Part shown: piece by piece, positions 56,393-64,000 of the stretch
How positions within the stretch are numbered: the stretch's first letter is position 1
Layout: every line of letters starts with the position of its first letter
Notes under the pieces: model-generated
The model's input: the letters and a program-made list of their open reading frames with translations, nothing else
Database searches by the model: none
Told to the model about the DNA's origin: nothing
Made by a program: the position numbers and the translations under genes
Source: Chinchilla lanigera
Taxonomy: Eukaryota; Chordata; Mammalia; Rodentia; Chinchillidae
Length of the DNA: 64,000 nucleotides
Direction: 5' to 3'
Assembly (NCBI RefSeq): GCF_000276665.1
Contig: NW_004955447.1
Coordinates: 14,811,260-14,875,259, forward strand

Positions 56393-56538
56393 TCTTTTTT
56401 TGTACTGAGTTTTTGAACTCTAATACATATTTTGCACTTGTAAGTTGCCCAAATGGGGCTTAAATTTAAACTTGCAACTCTCCTGCTTCAGCCTCCCCAA
56501 ATCCTGGGATCATAGGTGTACACCATCACACCCAGCTA
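56393..56538 (-). mobile_element. B1-dID composite SINE (truncated ID part)
   Basis: Reversed order: an ID-like remnant 'gtactgagtttttgaactct', 'attttgcacttg', then B1 'aacttgcaactctcctgctt', 'cagcctccccaaatcctggg', 'gtgtacaccatcacacccag'. It converges on the preceding plus-strand copy. Confidence 0.7.
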
Positions 56539-56739
56539 AACATTTAATTTAGCCATGTTAGTGTTCAAAGGTGGCCATACTGGAACAGTGCAGATCTACA
56601 CAACACAGACTCTCATAAGCATAAAGGTTATTCCTAGTGGCCGCAGGCCAACAGGTGTTCTCCACCTCAGAGGAGAGGGTGGCCTGGCAAGGTGCGCTCC
56701 TGCTGCACTGTGCCTGGAGCCGGCGCACATCACCCAGAG

Positions 56740-56925
56740 TGCTCCCCTCTCGGTGATGCCTTCCCTGACCCCAGCCACCCTACTCTACAGCTTCCTCTTT
56801 TATCTTTCCCCACAGCACTTTTCCCTAACTAAACCATCTTGTTCAGTCGTTTGTGCACTGACGCACTGCCCGTCTCCATCCAAGCTCCAGGACAGCAGCA
56901 CTTTTCTCATGTTACTGCTCTCTTT
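56740..56925 (+). mobile_element. L2 LINE 3' end
   Basis: 'cggtgatgccttccctgacc', 'ctttatctttccccacagca'-like sequence and 'ccatccaagctccaggacag', then 'cagcacttttc'. The 171-codon frame 56555-57070 spans this repeat and the hAT end and is incidental. Confidence 0.6.
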
Positions 56926-56999
56926 CCAAAGGTTCAGCAGTGTGACACTAATGAACTGCTACAGCCAGAAGGGTAAGAAGATTCCTGCCCACAACCAGG

Positions 57000-57695
57000 A
57001 ACTGCATTTATCACAGAACAATGTTACATGGAAACTAGTTTCCCAGACTAACCCGCCGAGAACTACTTAACTGTAATATCACCAAAGCCAGGAGGAAACG
57101 TCGGAGCATAGGACTGGTCAGCAAAAGCTCCTCCGAGGCCCAGGGCGTGGCATCACTGAGCTCTCCTGGCACCTCTGACGCCTCACAGAGGAGGCCGGCG
57201 GGAGGAATGAACCACCGCATCGGAAGGAGAAACGGAAATCAGCTCCAGCTGTGCCCTGGGTTCAGCATCACTTACGGGCTCTCCCGGGAATGCAACCAAT
57301 AGTTACACCACCGGGTAACTGCTTCCTTAACTTGGGTTTTGTCTCCATGTTATATATGTCTGTATCAGAAAAAAATTACTCTGGTGTGACACATCAGAAA
57401 TTCAACTCAAATTACCTTCAACCAAAAGGGAATTAGGGAATTTATGGTAAAGATTCTGGGTCCTCAGATTGGCTCTCAGAAGGAACTAAGCAAAACCCAA
57501 GCACTGCCAGAACTCTCCCTGCACTCCCACACCCACACCTCCAAGGATCAGAGGCGTTTTCTCCCGTCGCCTTGCGCTGGCCTCCTCACCACCTCCAGGC
57601 TCACAGAAGAACCACGGGCCTCGCGGCACCCACACTTCCACGTTACAGGGGAGACATCCAGAAACTCCTTGGCATTCCTGCTTCTGGGATGTGGC
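57000..57695. other. No recognisable feature
   Basis: Frames at 57444-57797 and 57486-57707 overlap on opposite strands. No homology noticed. Confidence 0.3.
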
Positions 57696-57699
57696 CTGA

Positions 57700-58020
57700 G
57701 TACCCAAGGGCCTGATGTGACTGAAGGCCTGGTCTACGGAGTGGCACTACTGGCAGGTGGGACCTGGCGGCGGTCTTGTCCAGCAGACATTAGGTAGTTC
57801 TCATGTGACTCCTTGGGTTCCCGGAGAGGACTGCTATAAAAGGAGCAAGCCCAGCTCCACTCTCCCTGCTCTGGGTTCACAATATGATCTCCTTGCTCCA
57901 GCACGCACACACTCCCAGCCAGCTACCGCCAGCTCTGCCTGAGGGGCTGCAGCCAAAGCGTGGCCTGTGCTTTGCCCTCTGGGCTTGTGCTGGAGACCAC
58001 TACAAAGTGGCTCCAAGCAG
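57700..58020 (+). mobile_element. Possible MaLR-type LTR
   Basis: 'tggcaggtgggacctggcgg', 'ttaggtagttctcatgtgac' and 'ctgctataaaaggagcaagc' (a TATAAA box with the 'ggagcaagcc' that follows it in MST/MT-type LTRs), then 'cacaatatgatctccttgct'. The 3' end is not resolved. Confidence 0.4.
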
Positions 58021-58024
58021 GATT

Positions 58025-59635
58025 TAATATTAACCAACTGGCTTTCCCGCGTTCACTTGTGAGTTGTCCGAAGGCCACAGCTGAGGATGTCTGGCTCCAA
58101 CCCCAATTAACTTAAAGGAGACTGTAGCTGTAGGCATCTCACTCCTGCTGTGAAGGCCTTCCTGGAGATAACATAGTTCTCCTAAATTAACATAATGTAT
58201 TACTTGGAAAAGTCCTGCCCAGATTCCCGTTTTCTTGAGTATCCTCCTCCTTTGTTTGTAAACCAAATAAATATGGGCGCCCAGAGAAGTCTTTGGCTAA
58301 GCTCAGAATATCGAAGCTGTAAGAGAGTTAGTCCCTCCTGGAGCCCTGAAATCATTTCCACTATCTCATTTATTTAAGCCTTAGCAGTCCACTCGCATGG
58401 GAGATTGCGGGCCTGATCAGCCTGTAATAACTTAGGGTTATTTAACCCGATTTTCGATAGGCTTGAATTCTAAAACTGTGATCAAAATAAATCTCTTCTC
58501 CTTAAGTAGACTGTCGGATGTTTCATTACCATTTGCAACCTGATTGACACACTTCCGTCCCATTTCCTGAGGAGGATCAATTACTGGTCCTGCTTGGCAG
58601 GTTCTCATGCTTGGACCTGGCACAGGTCAAGCTCCCGTAATGATTTCCATGTGGAACGGTGGGTGTAAGCAGTGGTTCCTAGAAAAGGGGCACCAGGCAG
58701 ATGGACATCAGTGCACTCATTTCAGCTCCCCATAAGCCCTGCACGTTCCCTTCCTAGCACCAGCCTACTTCCCATTTAAAGTTACCTTTCATATTATGCA
58801 TGTGATTAAGGAAAGCAGAATATGCTTCCTGTGGTCTCCATTCTGTCCCCTCACTGGAGGTAGTTTCTGGCAAAGAGATGCTCTTCAATACATGTCTATT
58901 AAACCAATGAAAGTATTTTCAAATGAAATTCTAAGGTAAAACCCCATACCAAATGGCAAAATTCTTTATTAAGAATTTTATACAGACTAATGACACATTA
59001 AAACTCTATCCACCCAGGAAATAAATCTTCCTTCTTTATGGGTAGGTACCTGAAGCAATTCCATCAGGATCCTAGGATGGCAGACCATAAAACCCCACAG
59101 TACATGACTACAACTACCTTGTCCAAGGGATTCCTGTGTATACACTCACCAGTTTCCCCGCAGGAAGCAACTGAATAGCAGACATTCATCAAGAAAAGTG
59201 ATAGGGCTCAGAAAAAAAATCTGCAAAGTGAACCCTTGGGTAACAAAAGCAACAAGGAAGCAGGGAGAGAAGAGAAAGCATCGTGTTTACAGTTGCACAA
59301 AGGATACGGAGTCCAGTGACTGCAGCAATACAAGCTCCTTTCACTTCAAAAGTGACCCCATTTACCTGGCACATGAAATCTGGCTTCAAGTCAAGTATGA
59401 CCTTTACAAGGCACATAAGTCTGCACTCCCAAACTTTACAGAACATTCTAAATGTCACACTTTACTGGTGATACTAAATATTCACGCACTTACACCTTGG
59501 ACCTAAAGCAAAGTATGTCTAATTTTTCAGTGAAGTTAAGACACAATACTGTAAGAAAGCTAGAACAATTTGTCAGAATCTGGTTTCTGAGATGAATCCA
59601 CACGTGTAGACTCAAATGATAAAGTGAGTATTAAC
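58025..59635. other. Long stretch with no firm feature
   Basis: A patch at 58240-58440 ('aaccaaataaatatgggcgc' onward) has an LTR-like look, but I cannot name it. Overlapping frames at 59189-59506 have no homologue. Confidence 0.3.
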
Positions 59636-59639
59636 TCCT

Positions 59640-59825
59640 ATTATTTTTAGGTCCCTTACAGAGCACTTCCACATGCAGTATATGATTTGTGCAATTATTA
59701 TTACCATGTTGCTCATTTTAAACATGAACAAAGGCCCAAAGGTAGTAAATCACCTGGCACAAATCAGTTTAGCTGGAAATGGATAAGCAGTATTTTAACC
59801 CAGGTTTTTGACACCGAATCTGTGG
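59640..59825 (-). mobile_element. MIR SINE
   Basis: Reversed MIR: 'cttacagagcacttccacat', 'attattattaccatgttgct', 'cattttaaacatgaacaaag', 'gcccaaaggtagtaaatcac' and 'ttttaacccaggtttttgac'. Confidence 0.82.
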
Positions 59826-59829
59826 TTCT

Positions 59830-60215
59830 TTCTACTGCCTCAGAAACCACAAAATAATCATGGAAAAGTGAATGCTTCTTAAATTTGCATTTCCTGCAAA
59901 ATACTGTTTCAATCTGAATTGGAGTGATACACGCAAATACTGACAAAGTTCGGTTCTTCTAGCTATGTAATACTAAACAAGATATTTTGTTTCCTCAAGT
60001 TTTGTTCTTTAGCCACAGAAATGGGTCTAACAACGCCAACTACTTGGGGCTGTCATAAAGCTAAATGAGTTGGAGGCTCTGGCATTTAGAAAGGAACAAA
60101 TGAGGAGGGCAGCACATGCAAGAGATAAAGATATGACCAAATAATTTTAATGCAAGTGGTAAGAGAGAGGGATGCATGGTCTACTGGAGTAAATATGAAA
60201 GAAATTTTGAAGCAT
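59830..60215. other. No recognisable feature
   Basis: Mixed sequence containing only incidental frames. Confidence 0.3.
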
Positions 60216-60217
60216 GC

Positions 60218-60745
60218 ATCGGGATTGGTTCCAGGACTCACGCAGATACCAAATCTGGGGATGCTCATATCCTTTATATAAAATGATGTGGTATTTACAT
60301 ATAACCTACACATATTCTCATGTACTTTTTTTTCTTTTGCAGTATTGGAGATCAAATCCTGGGCCTTGCACATACTAAGCACAGTCTACTTCCAAACTAT
60401 ACCTCCAGCCCCTCCCATATACCTTAAGCCATCTCTGGGTTACCTGTTCTCTTTCCCCCAAAGTAAGACCCAGCTGGAAAACAATCAGCCTTGAAAACTA
60501 GAGATCAAAAATGCCGGCCCAAATCAGCCTGACCTTCCCTTTTCTGCCATCACTGTTCTCTTGCTCAGTGTCTACTCTGTAAGGCAGGTTACTTGGGGGG
60601 ACACTATAATGCCCAACACAATGGAAATGCTTTGTAAGTTGTTGTTATACTAGAGTGCTTAAGTATAATGACAAGAAACAAAAAGGCCTGTACATGTTCA
60701 GTTCAGGTGTGAGATTTTCCCTGGTTATTTTCAATCTACATTTTG
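60218..60745 (+). mobile_element. Tigger-type (MER2-like) DNA transposon fossil, interrupted twice
   Basis: 'gcatcgggattggttccagg', 'cagataccaaatctggggat', 'atataaaatgatgtggtatt' and 'tacatataacctacacatat' form the left part. 'accttaagccatctctgggt' continues it after the ID SINE. 'caacacaatggaaatgcttt' and 'aggcctgtacatgttcagtt' form the right part. A second, unidentified insert occupies about 60446-60590 with ggttac at both borders. Confidence 0.82.
60327..60412 (-). mobile_element. Old ID-like SINE nested in Tigger fossil
   Basis: Reversed tail 'tttttttcttttgcagtatt', then 'ggagatcaaatcctgggcct', 'tgcacatactaagcacagtc' and 'aactatacctccagcccc'. More diverged than the solitary young ID copies. 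Confidence 0.75.
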
Positions 60746-60749
60746 TTGA

Positions 60750-61700
60750 ACCCTAGATGCAGAACCAACAGAGTCAGCCAGGACAAAAGAACAGTGCGAG
60801 AAAAGGCAAGGAGCAGGTTATAGCATGGGCTACTCCAGAACGCCAAGAACGTGGTATTACTAGAATGCAGCATTACCAGAATGCAGCATGGACTAAGCAT
60901 GTTACGAAAGGGCCTGGAATGATGGAGGCGCCAGATCACACAGTGTCACAAGTCACACTAAGGCACATGTACTTTATTCTGTGTGAGGCTGCCACAGAGG
61001 AATTTAAAGAGTGTGGCACAGTGGCAGGTCTGAATTTTAGATATGGGTACGCAATGAGAATCTGAATTAGTGATCCAGTCACAGACAGGGGGAGGAGCAT
61101 GCAGGTAAAGAGTGACAAGATAAAATCGAGAGAATCTGCTAAGTGACTAGGTGAAGAAGGGACCGGACCACAGAGAACTGCTCATGTCTAGAAGATGCTC
61201 ATGCTGAGGACACAGGTGATGTGGGTAACTAGGATGGGTAGCAAAAGAGGAGCTTCTGGTCCTAAGCAGGAAAGACTGCCGTCACTGCTGCATGCACTTA
61301 ATTTTGTGATGTCTGTGGGCCATCCAGCGAGTTCTTTCCAGCAGGTATCTAAACAAAGAGGTTGGCATGTGAGAAGGAAGACTGGAATGGAGACGTACAT
61401 TTGGCAGCCTTATGCATAGGAGCGACCACTGACACAGAATGAATGAAATCAGCTAAGGAGAGCCTGTGGGAAGAGGGGTCTTTGGAAAGAACCCCAAAAA
61501 ATGGTGACATGAAAAGGGAGGGCTGACAGTGAGGCCACAGAGAAGCCACCAAAAGAGGGAGCAGAGAGGAGCATGAGAAAGATGCAGGACACCTGGAACA
61601 TGGCATCTCAATGGGTCAGTGGCCAGCAGTATCTCTGCAACAGTTGTCCAATTAGAAGAGGGGAAAAAAGTGTCCATCCCATCTATTTATGCAAAAATCA
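60750..61700 (+). mobile_element. Ancient interspersed repeat relic, class uncertain
   Basis: Purine-rich, with landmarks 'ttgtgatgtctgtgggccat', 'ccagcaggtatctaaacaaa' and 'gagagcctgtgggaagaggg' that follow the order of a dispersed mammalian repeat. Related in look to 20690-21110 and, reversed, to 52850-53700. The frames in it are incidental. Confidence 0.4.
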
Positions 61701-61727
61701 TTCACAGTCCTTCCTTAAAAAATAAGA

Positions 61728-61912
61728 CTGGATTGGCACACCTAGAATCCCAGCACTCTGGAAGGCTAAAGCTGGAGAATTACAAGGTCAAGCCCAGTGT
61801 GGGAAACTTAGAGTCTTGGCAAGACCCTGTCATGAATAAAACTAAACTGAAGATCTGGAAACATAGCTCAGGGCAAAAGCCCTAGCTAGGCTCAATCCCT
61901 AATACTGAAAAA
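61728..61912 (+). mobile_element. B1-dID composite SINE
   Basis: B1 part 'attggcacacctagaatccc', 'agcactctggaaggctaaag', 'tggcaagaccctgtcatgaa', then ID part 'gatctggaaacatagctcag', 'ggcaaaagccctagctaggc', 'tcaatccctaatactgaaaa'. Diverged dimer in the same order as 56203-56392. Confidence 0.8.
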
Positions 61913-61914
61913 AG

Positions 61915-62860
61915 TATGTGGGGATTGGGGGGAGTGTTGTAGCACAATAAGATTAATATCAAAGTACTAAGGTACAGAAGTGAACGGGAAGTGAAAGAGT
62001 GAGAGGTTTTGGTTTCAAATGTGCATGCCTGACAGTCAAGGGACTGTGGTCAAGTGGCGCTGGCATCAAAGCCCCTGAGCCAATCGTTAGACCACACAAC
62101 CAAACTGGCAGCCAGGCTGTTTCACAAATTGCACAGTCAATGGCCCAGTGGAGAAGAGGTGAGATCTTCACTGAGCAGCTGGAAAGAAGGTGGGGCTGGA
62201 CGGCTGCTGACTGCCAGGGAAATCAGTGGGGCAGGCAGGGAGCAGAACAGACACAGAATAGGGGACAGGACTTACAGGGGCAGTCTGGATGCTTGGTCCA
62301 AAGTGCCCTCTTCTGGGCCTTGTCCTCAGGTAAACCAAAATGCCAGCACATTCAACATGGGATGAGGGACTCTTTAAACAGAACTTTGGACTGACGGTCA
62401 AGTGTAACAGGACTCGACACTGCCAGAAAGGAAAGGTGGGGTCTTTATTAACATTAACTCTCTGTCTCCCCCTAGAATTCGGGATCCTCCTGCTTAACAC
62501 TCATTTCTTTACTTAGGTCTCTAGGTAAATAAAGTGGGTGCTTCTTCTTCCATATAAGTAAAAGGCCACACCTCCGTCAGCAAAGACACTCATCCTCTGT
62601 TTGCTTTTCCAACCAACCTGTATGCAGTACTAGAGTTGAGGGATGTTACAAATGCTAAGTAGTCACAAATAAAAAACATCAAAATACACCTATAATATTT
62701 ACAGTAAAATAAAAAGTCCACCAAAAAAGAAAACCCAAAATGAAAACCCTGTCTACTTTTTAGCCTGTTGTTCCTCAGAGAATATATCACAGTCCTACAT
62801 CTAAAAATTGTCACCTCCAACTCTTCCTTTTTCCCCTCCTTTTCTACTACACAGATCAGG
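61915..62860. other. No recognisable feature
   Basis: Contains a 131-codon plus-strand frame (61999-62394) overlapped by frames of similar length in another phase and on the minus strand, so it is not supported as a gene. Confidence 0.35.
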
Positions 62861-62861
62861 C

Positions 62862-63058
62862 AGGGTCAGCAAACTAAAGCCACATCCAGAGCACAGCCTG
62901 CTTTCGTATGGCCCAAGATCTAAGAATGGTTTTTAATTTTTAAAAGGGTGTTAATGACAAGCAAAACCAAAGTGGAGAATTCAAGAGAGATCATATGCGG
63001 CCTGGGAAGCCTAAATTATTTACTATTTGGCCCACAACAAATGGTTTGCCAACCCTAA
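62862..63058 (+). mobile_element. hAT-type DNA transposon fossil (second family)
   Basis: 'gggtcagcaaactaaagcca', 'gatctaagaatggtttttaa', 'gcggcctgggaagcctaaat', 'tatttactatttggcccaca' and 'aatggtttgccaaccc' follow a nonautonomous hAT-type family. The terminal gtcagcaaact and tttgccaaccc are near-inverted ends. Confidence 0.7.
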
Positions 63059-63059
63059 T

Positions 63060-63780
63060 ACAGAGGAGGACGCGGTGCCCAGGAAGCCAGAGCCGTGTCT
63101 GAGGCCACACACCATTCAGCAGCGCAGCTGAGACAAAACCTATTTCTTGGCCTCAGCATGCAGGGTGCTCCCACCAGTCCTAATGCTGTAAGCAGTGGCC
63201 AGCTAATCTCAGATGTGAGAACTTCCACTTGCAGGTAAAAGGAGGAGTCTTCCGTTTCCATGCGAGCTGCATAAATAAACATTAAAATAAAGGTTCTACT
63301 AATGTTTGTTTAAAGATTTCTGGCTGAGTAATGTCAAAAGGAAAGAAAATACTGAGTGATATGCAACAGGCACTTCTCAGACTCCCCTTTCCACTTGCAT
63401 CACACTCTCAAGCTGCTCCCTAAGTCTGTCCTAGTCTATGCGGATTCTTTGTGGAGAACACGTGTCAGGAGATATGGGCTACTTGTGCACATGTAAAACT
63501 CACACACATGAAGGCAAGTGCCGAGCCATGTGGCACTGCAGTCCCAGCAATGGCAGTTCACACTATGCAAAGGATGTTTTCATGGGGCTTAAATGGTAAT
63601 CCAGGGGAAAATGGCGCTCTTTTAACACTCAATACGGTTTCCTGTGCAATCCATTCACTTAACCTTTGGTGAACTTTTGTAACAATCAAACTCACCTTAA
63701 AATTTCCAAGAAAAAAATTCAAGTAAAAATAATCCCTGCATAAAAAGTTCCATACTAACTGGCTCCCATTTTACTTATTT
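63060..63780. other. No recognisable feature
   Basis: Mixed sequence. The frames 63055-63282 and 63451-63672 match nothing I know. Confidence 0.3.
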
Positions 63781-63781
63781 A

Positions 63782-63930
63782 TTTTTGTCTTTTTGAGACA
63801 AGAGTCTCACTATGCAGTTCAAGCTGGCCTTGAGCTCACTTTATACCCAGGATAGTCTCAAACTCAGTGATCCTCCTGCCTCAGCTTCACGAGTGCTGGG
63901 ACTACAGGCGTGCGCCACCATGCCCAGCCT
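63782..63930 (-). mobile_element. B1 SINE
   Basis: Reversed B1: 'gagacaagagtctcactatg', 'cagttcaagctggccttgag', 'taccc' then 'aggatagtctcaaactcagt' (the duplicated module), 'tcctgcctcagcttcacgag' and 'ggcgtgcgccaccatgccca'. Confidence 0.93.
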
Positions 63931-64000
63931 TTGCCACTTTAGTTTTCCACCCTGAGTAATCATTCATTTAAAAATTCCTTTTGTGACAGACATTTAGTAT

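Larger units (their letters stand above)
56053..56605 (+). mobile_element. hAT-type DNA transposon fossil, interrupted by two B1-dID SINEs
   Basis: The 5' end 'gtcagtgctgtccaacagaa' with 'aaccaagtatccaaaatgtt' and 'catcatacaatcaatatttc' is followed by the SINE pair. The 3' end resumes at about 56540 with 'taatttagccatgttagtgt' and 'ggtggccatactggaacagt'. The two ends, cagtgctgtcca and its near-complement tggaacagtg, are the terminal inverted repeats expected for this hAT family. Confidence 0.75.

Noticed and set aside
56555..57070. 171-codon plus-strand frame
   Set aside because: It runs across the 3' end of a hAT fossil and an L2 fragment, so it is incidental.
61999..62394. 131-codon plus-strand frame
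   Set aside because: Three mutually overlapping frames in different phases and strands; no homology.
1..64000. CRISPR array, operon, phage or other prokaryotic system
   Set aside because: The sequence is mammalian throughout (SINEs, LINEs, MaLR LTRs, processed pseudogenes); no regularly spaced direct repeats were seen.

Overview
This is mammalian, specifically rodent, nuclear DNA with no functional protein-coding gene that I can support. Three things point to a rodent: B1 (7SL-derived) SINEs with the internal duplication typical of rodent B1, many tRNA/ID-like SINEs, and a rodent-type LTR at 10.2-10.6 kb. I saw no muroid B2 element, and four B1+ID composites (B1-dID type) are present, so a non-muroid rodent (squirrel-, dormouse- or beaver-related lineages are candidates) is the best inference. 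The species cannot be fixed by eye. Almost all the reading frames are noise or shadows of repeats.

The strongest gene-derived features are two processed pseudogenes, both on the minus strand. One is a nearly full-length FBXL20 retrocopy (about 37.35-39.72 kb) with 5' leader, broken reading frame, 3'UTR, AATAAA signal and short A-tail. The other is an RPS24 retrocopy (28.95-29.45 kb) that keeps the 5' leader and 3' end and is bounded by a perfect 11-bp target-site duplication. A third, unidentified retrocopy-like relic with an acidic Asp/Gly-rich tract lies at about 17.9-18.6 kb (minus). A fourth, very tentative relic lies at 1.2-1.55 kb (plus).

The rest is layered transposon sediment. 2-6 kb: MaLR LTR split by a B1, then old L1 and L2 pieces. 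9.5-13.8 kb: ID SINEs, a rodent LTR and a long degenerate L1 ORF2 (plus). 16.6-22.7 kb: B1, MIR, L2 and hAT-type fossils and a short minisatellite. 23-31 kb: L1 3' ends, a MaLR LTR split by an L1M, the RPS24 retrocopy and a mariner transposase relic. 31-37 kb: ID, MIR, L1M and L2. 37-42 kb: the FBXL20 retrocopy, an ID SINE and an old L1M split by a younger L1. 43-51 kb: MIR, L2, Tigger-type, MaLR and ID/L1. 51-64 kb: ancient repeat relics, hAT- and Tigger-type fossils interrupted by B1-dID or ID SINEs, and a terminal B1.

The solitary ID-like SINEs mostly have 8-17 bp target-site duplications and close sequence agreement, so they are the youngest layer, while the B1-dID composites are clearly older. 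Nothing here acts as an operon or pathway. The interest lies in the retrocopies, the nested insertions that give a relative chronology, and a paralogous empty site for one SINE. No CRISPR array, rRNA or canonical tRNA gene was seen. Long stretches are AT-rich unique-looking sequence in which I recognise nothing; they could be intronic or intergenic.
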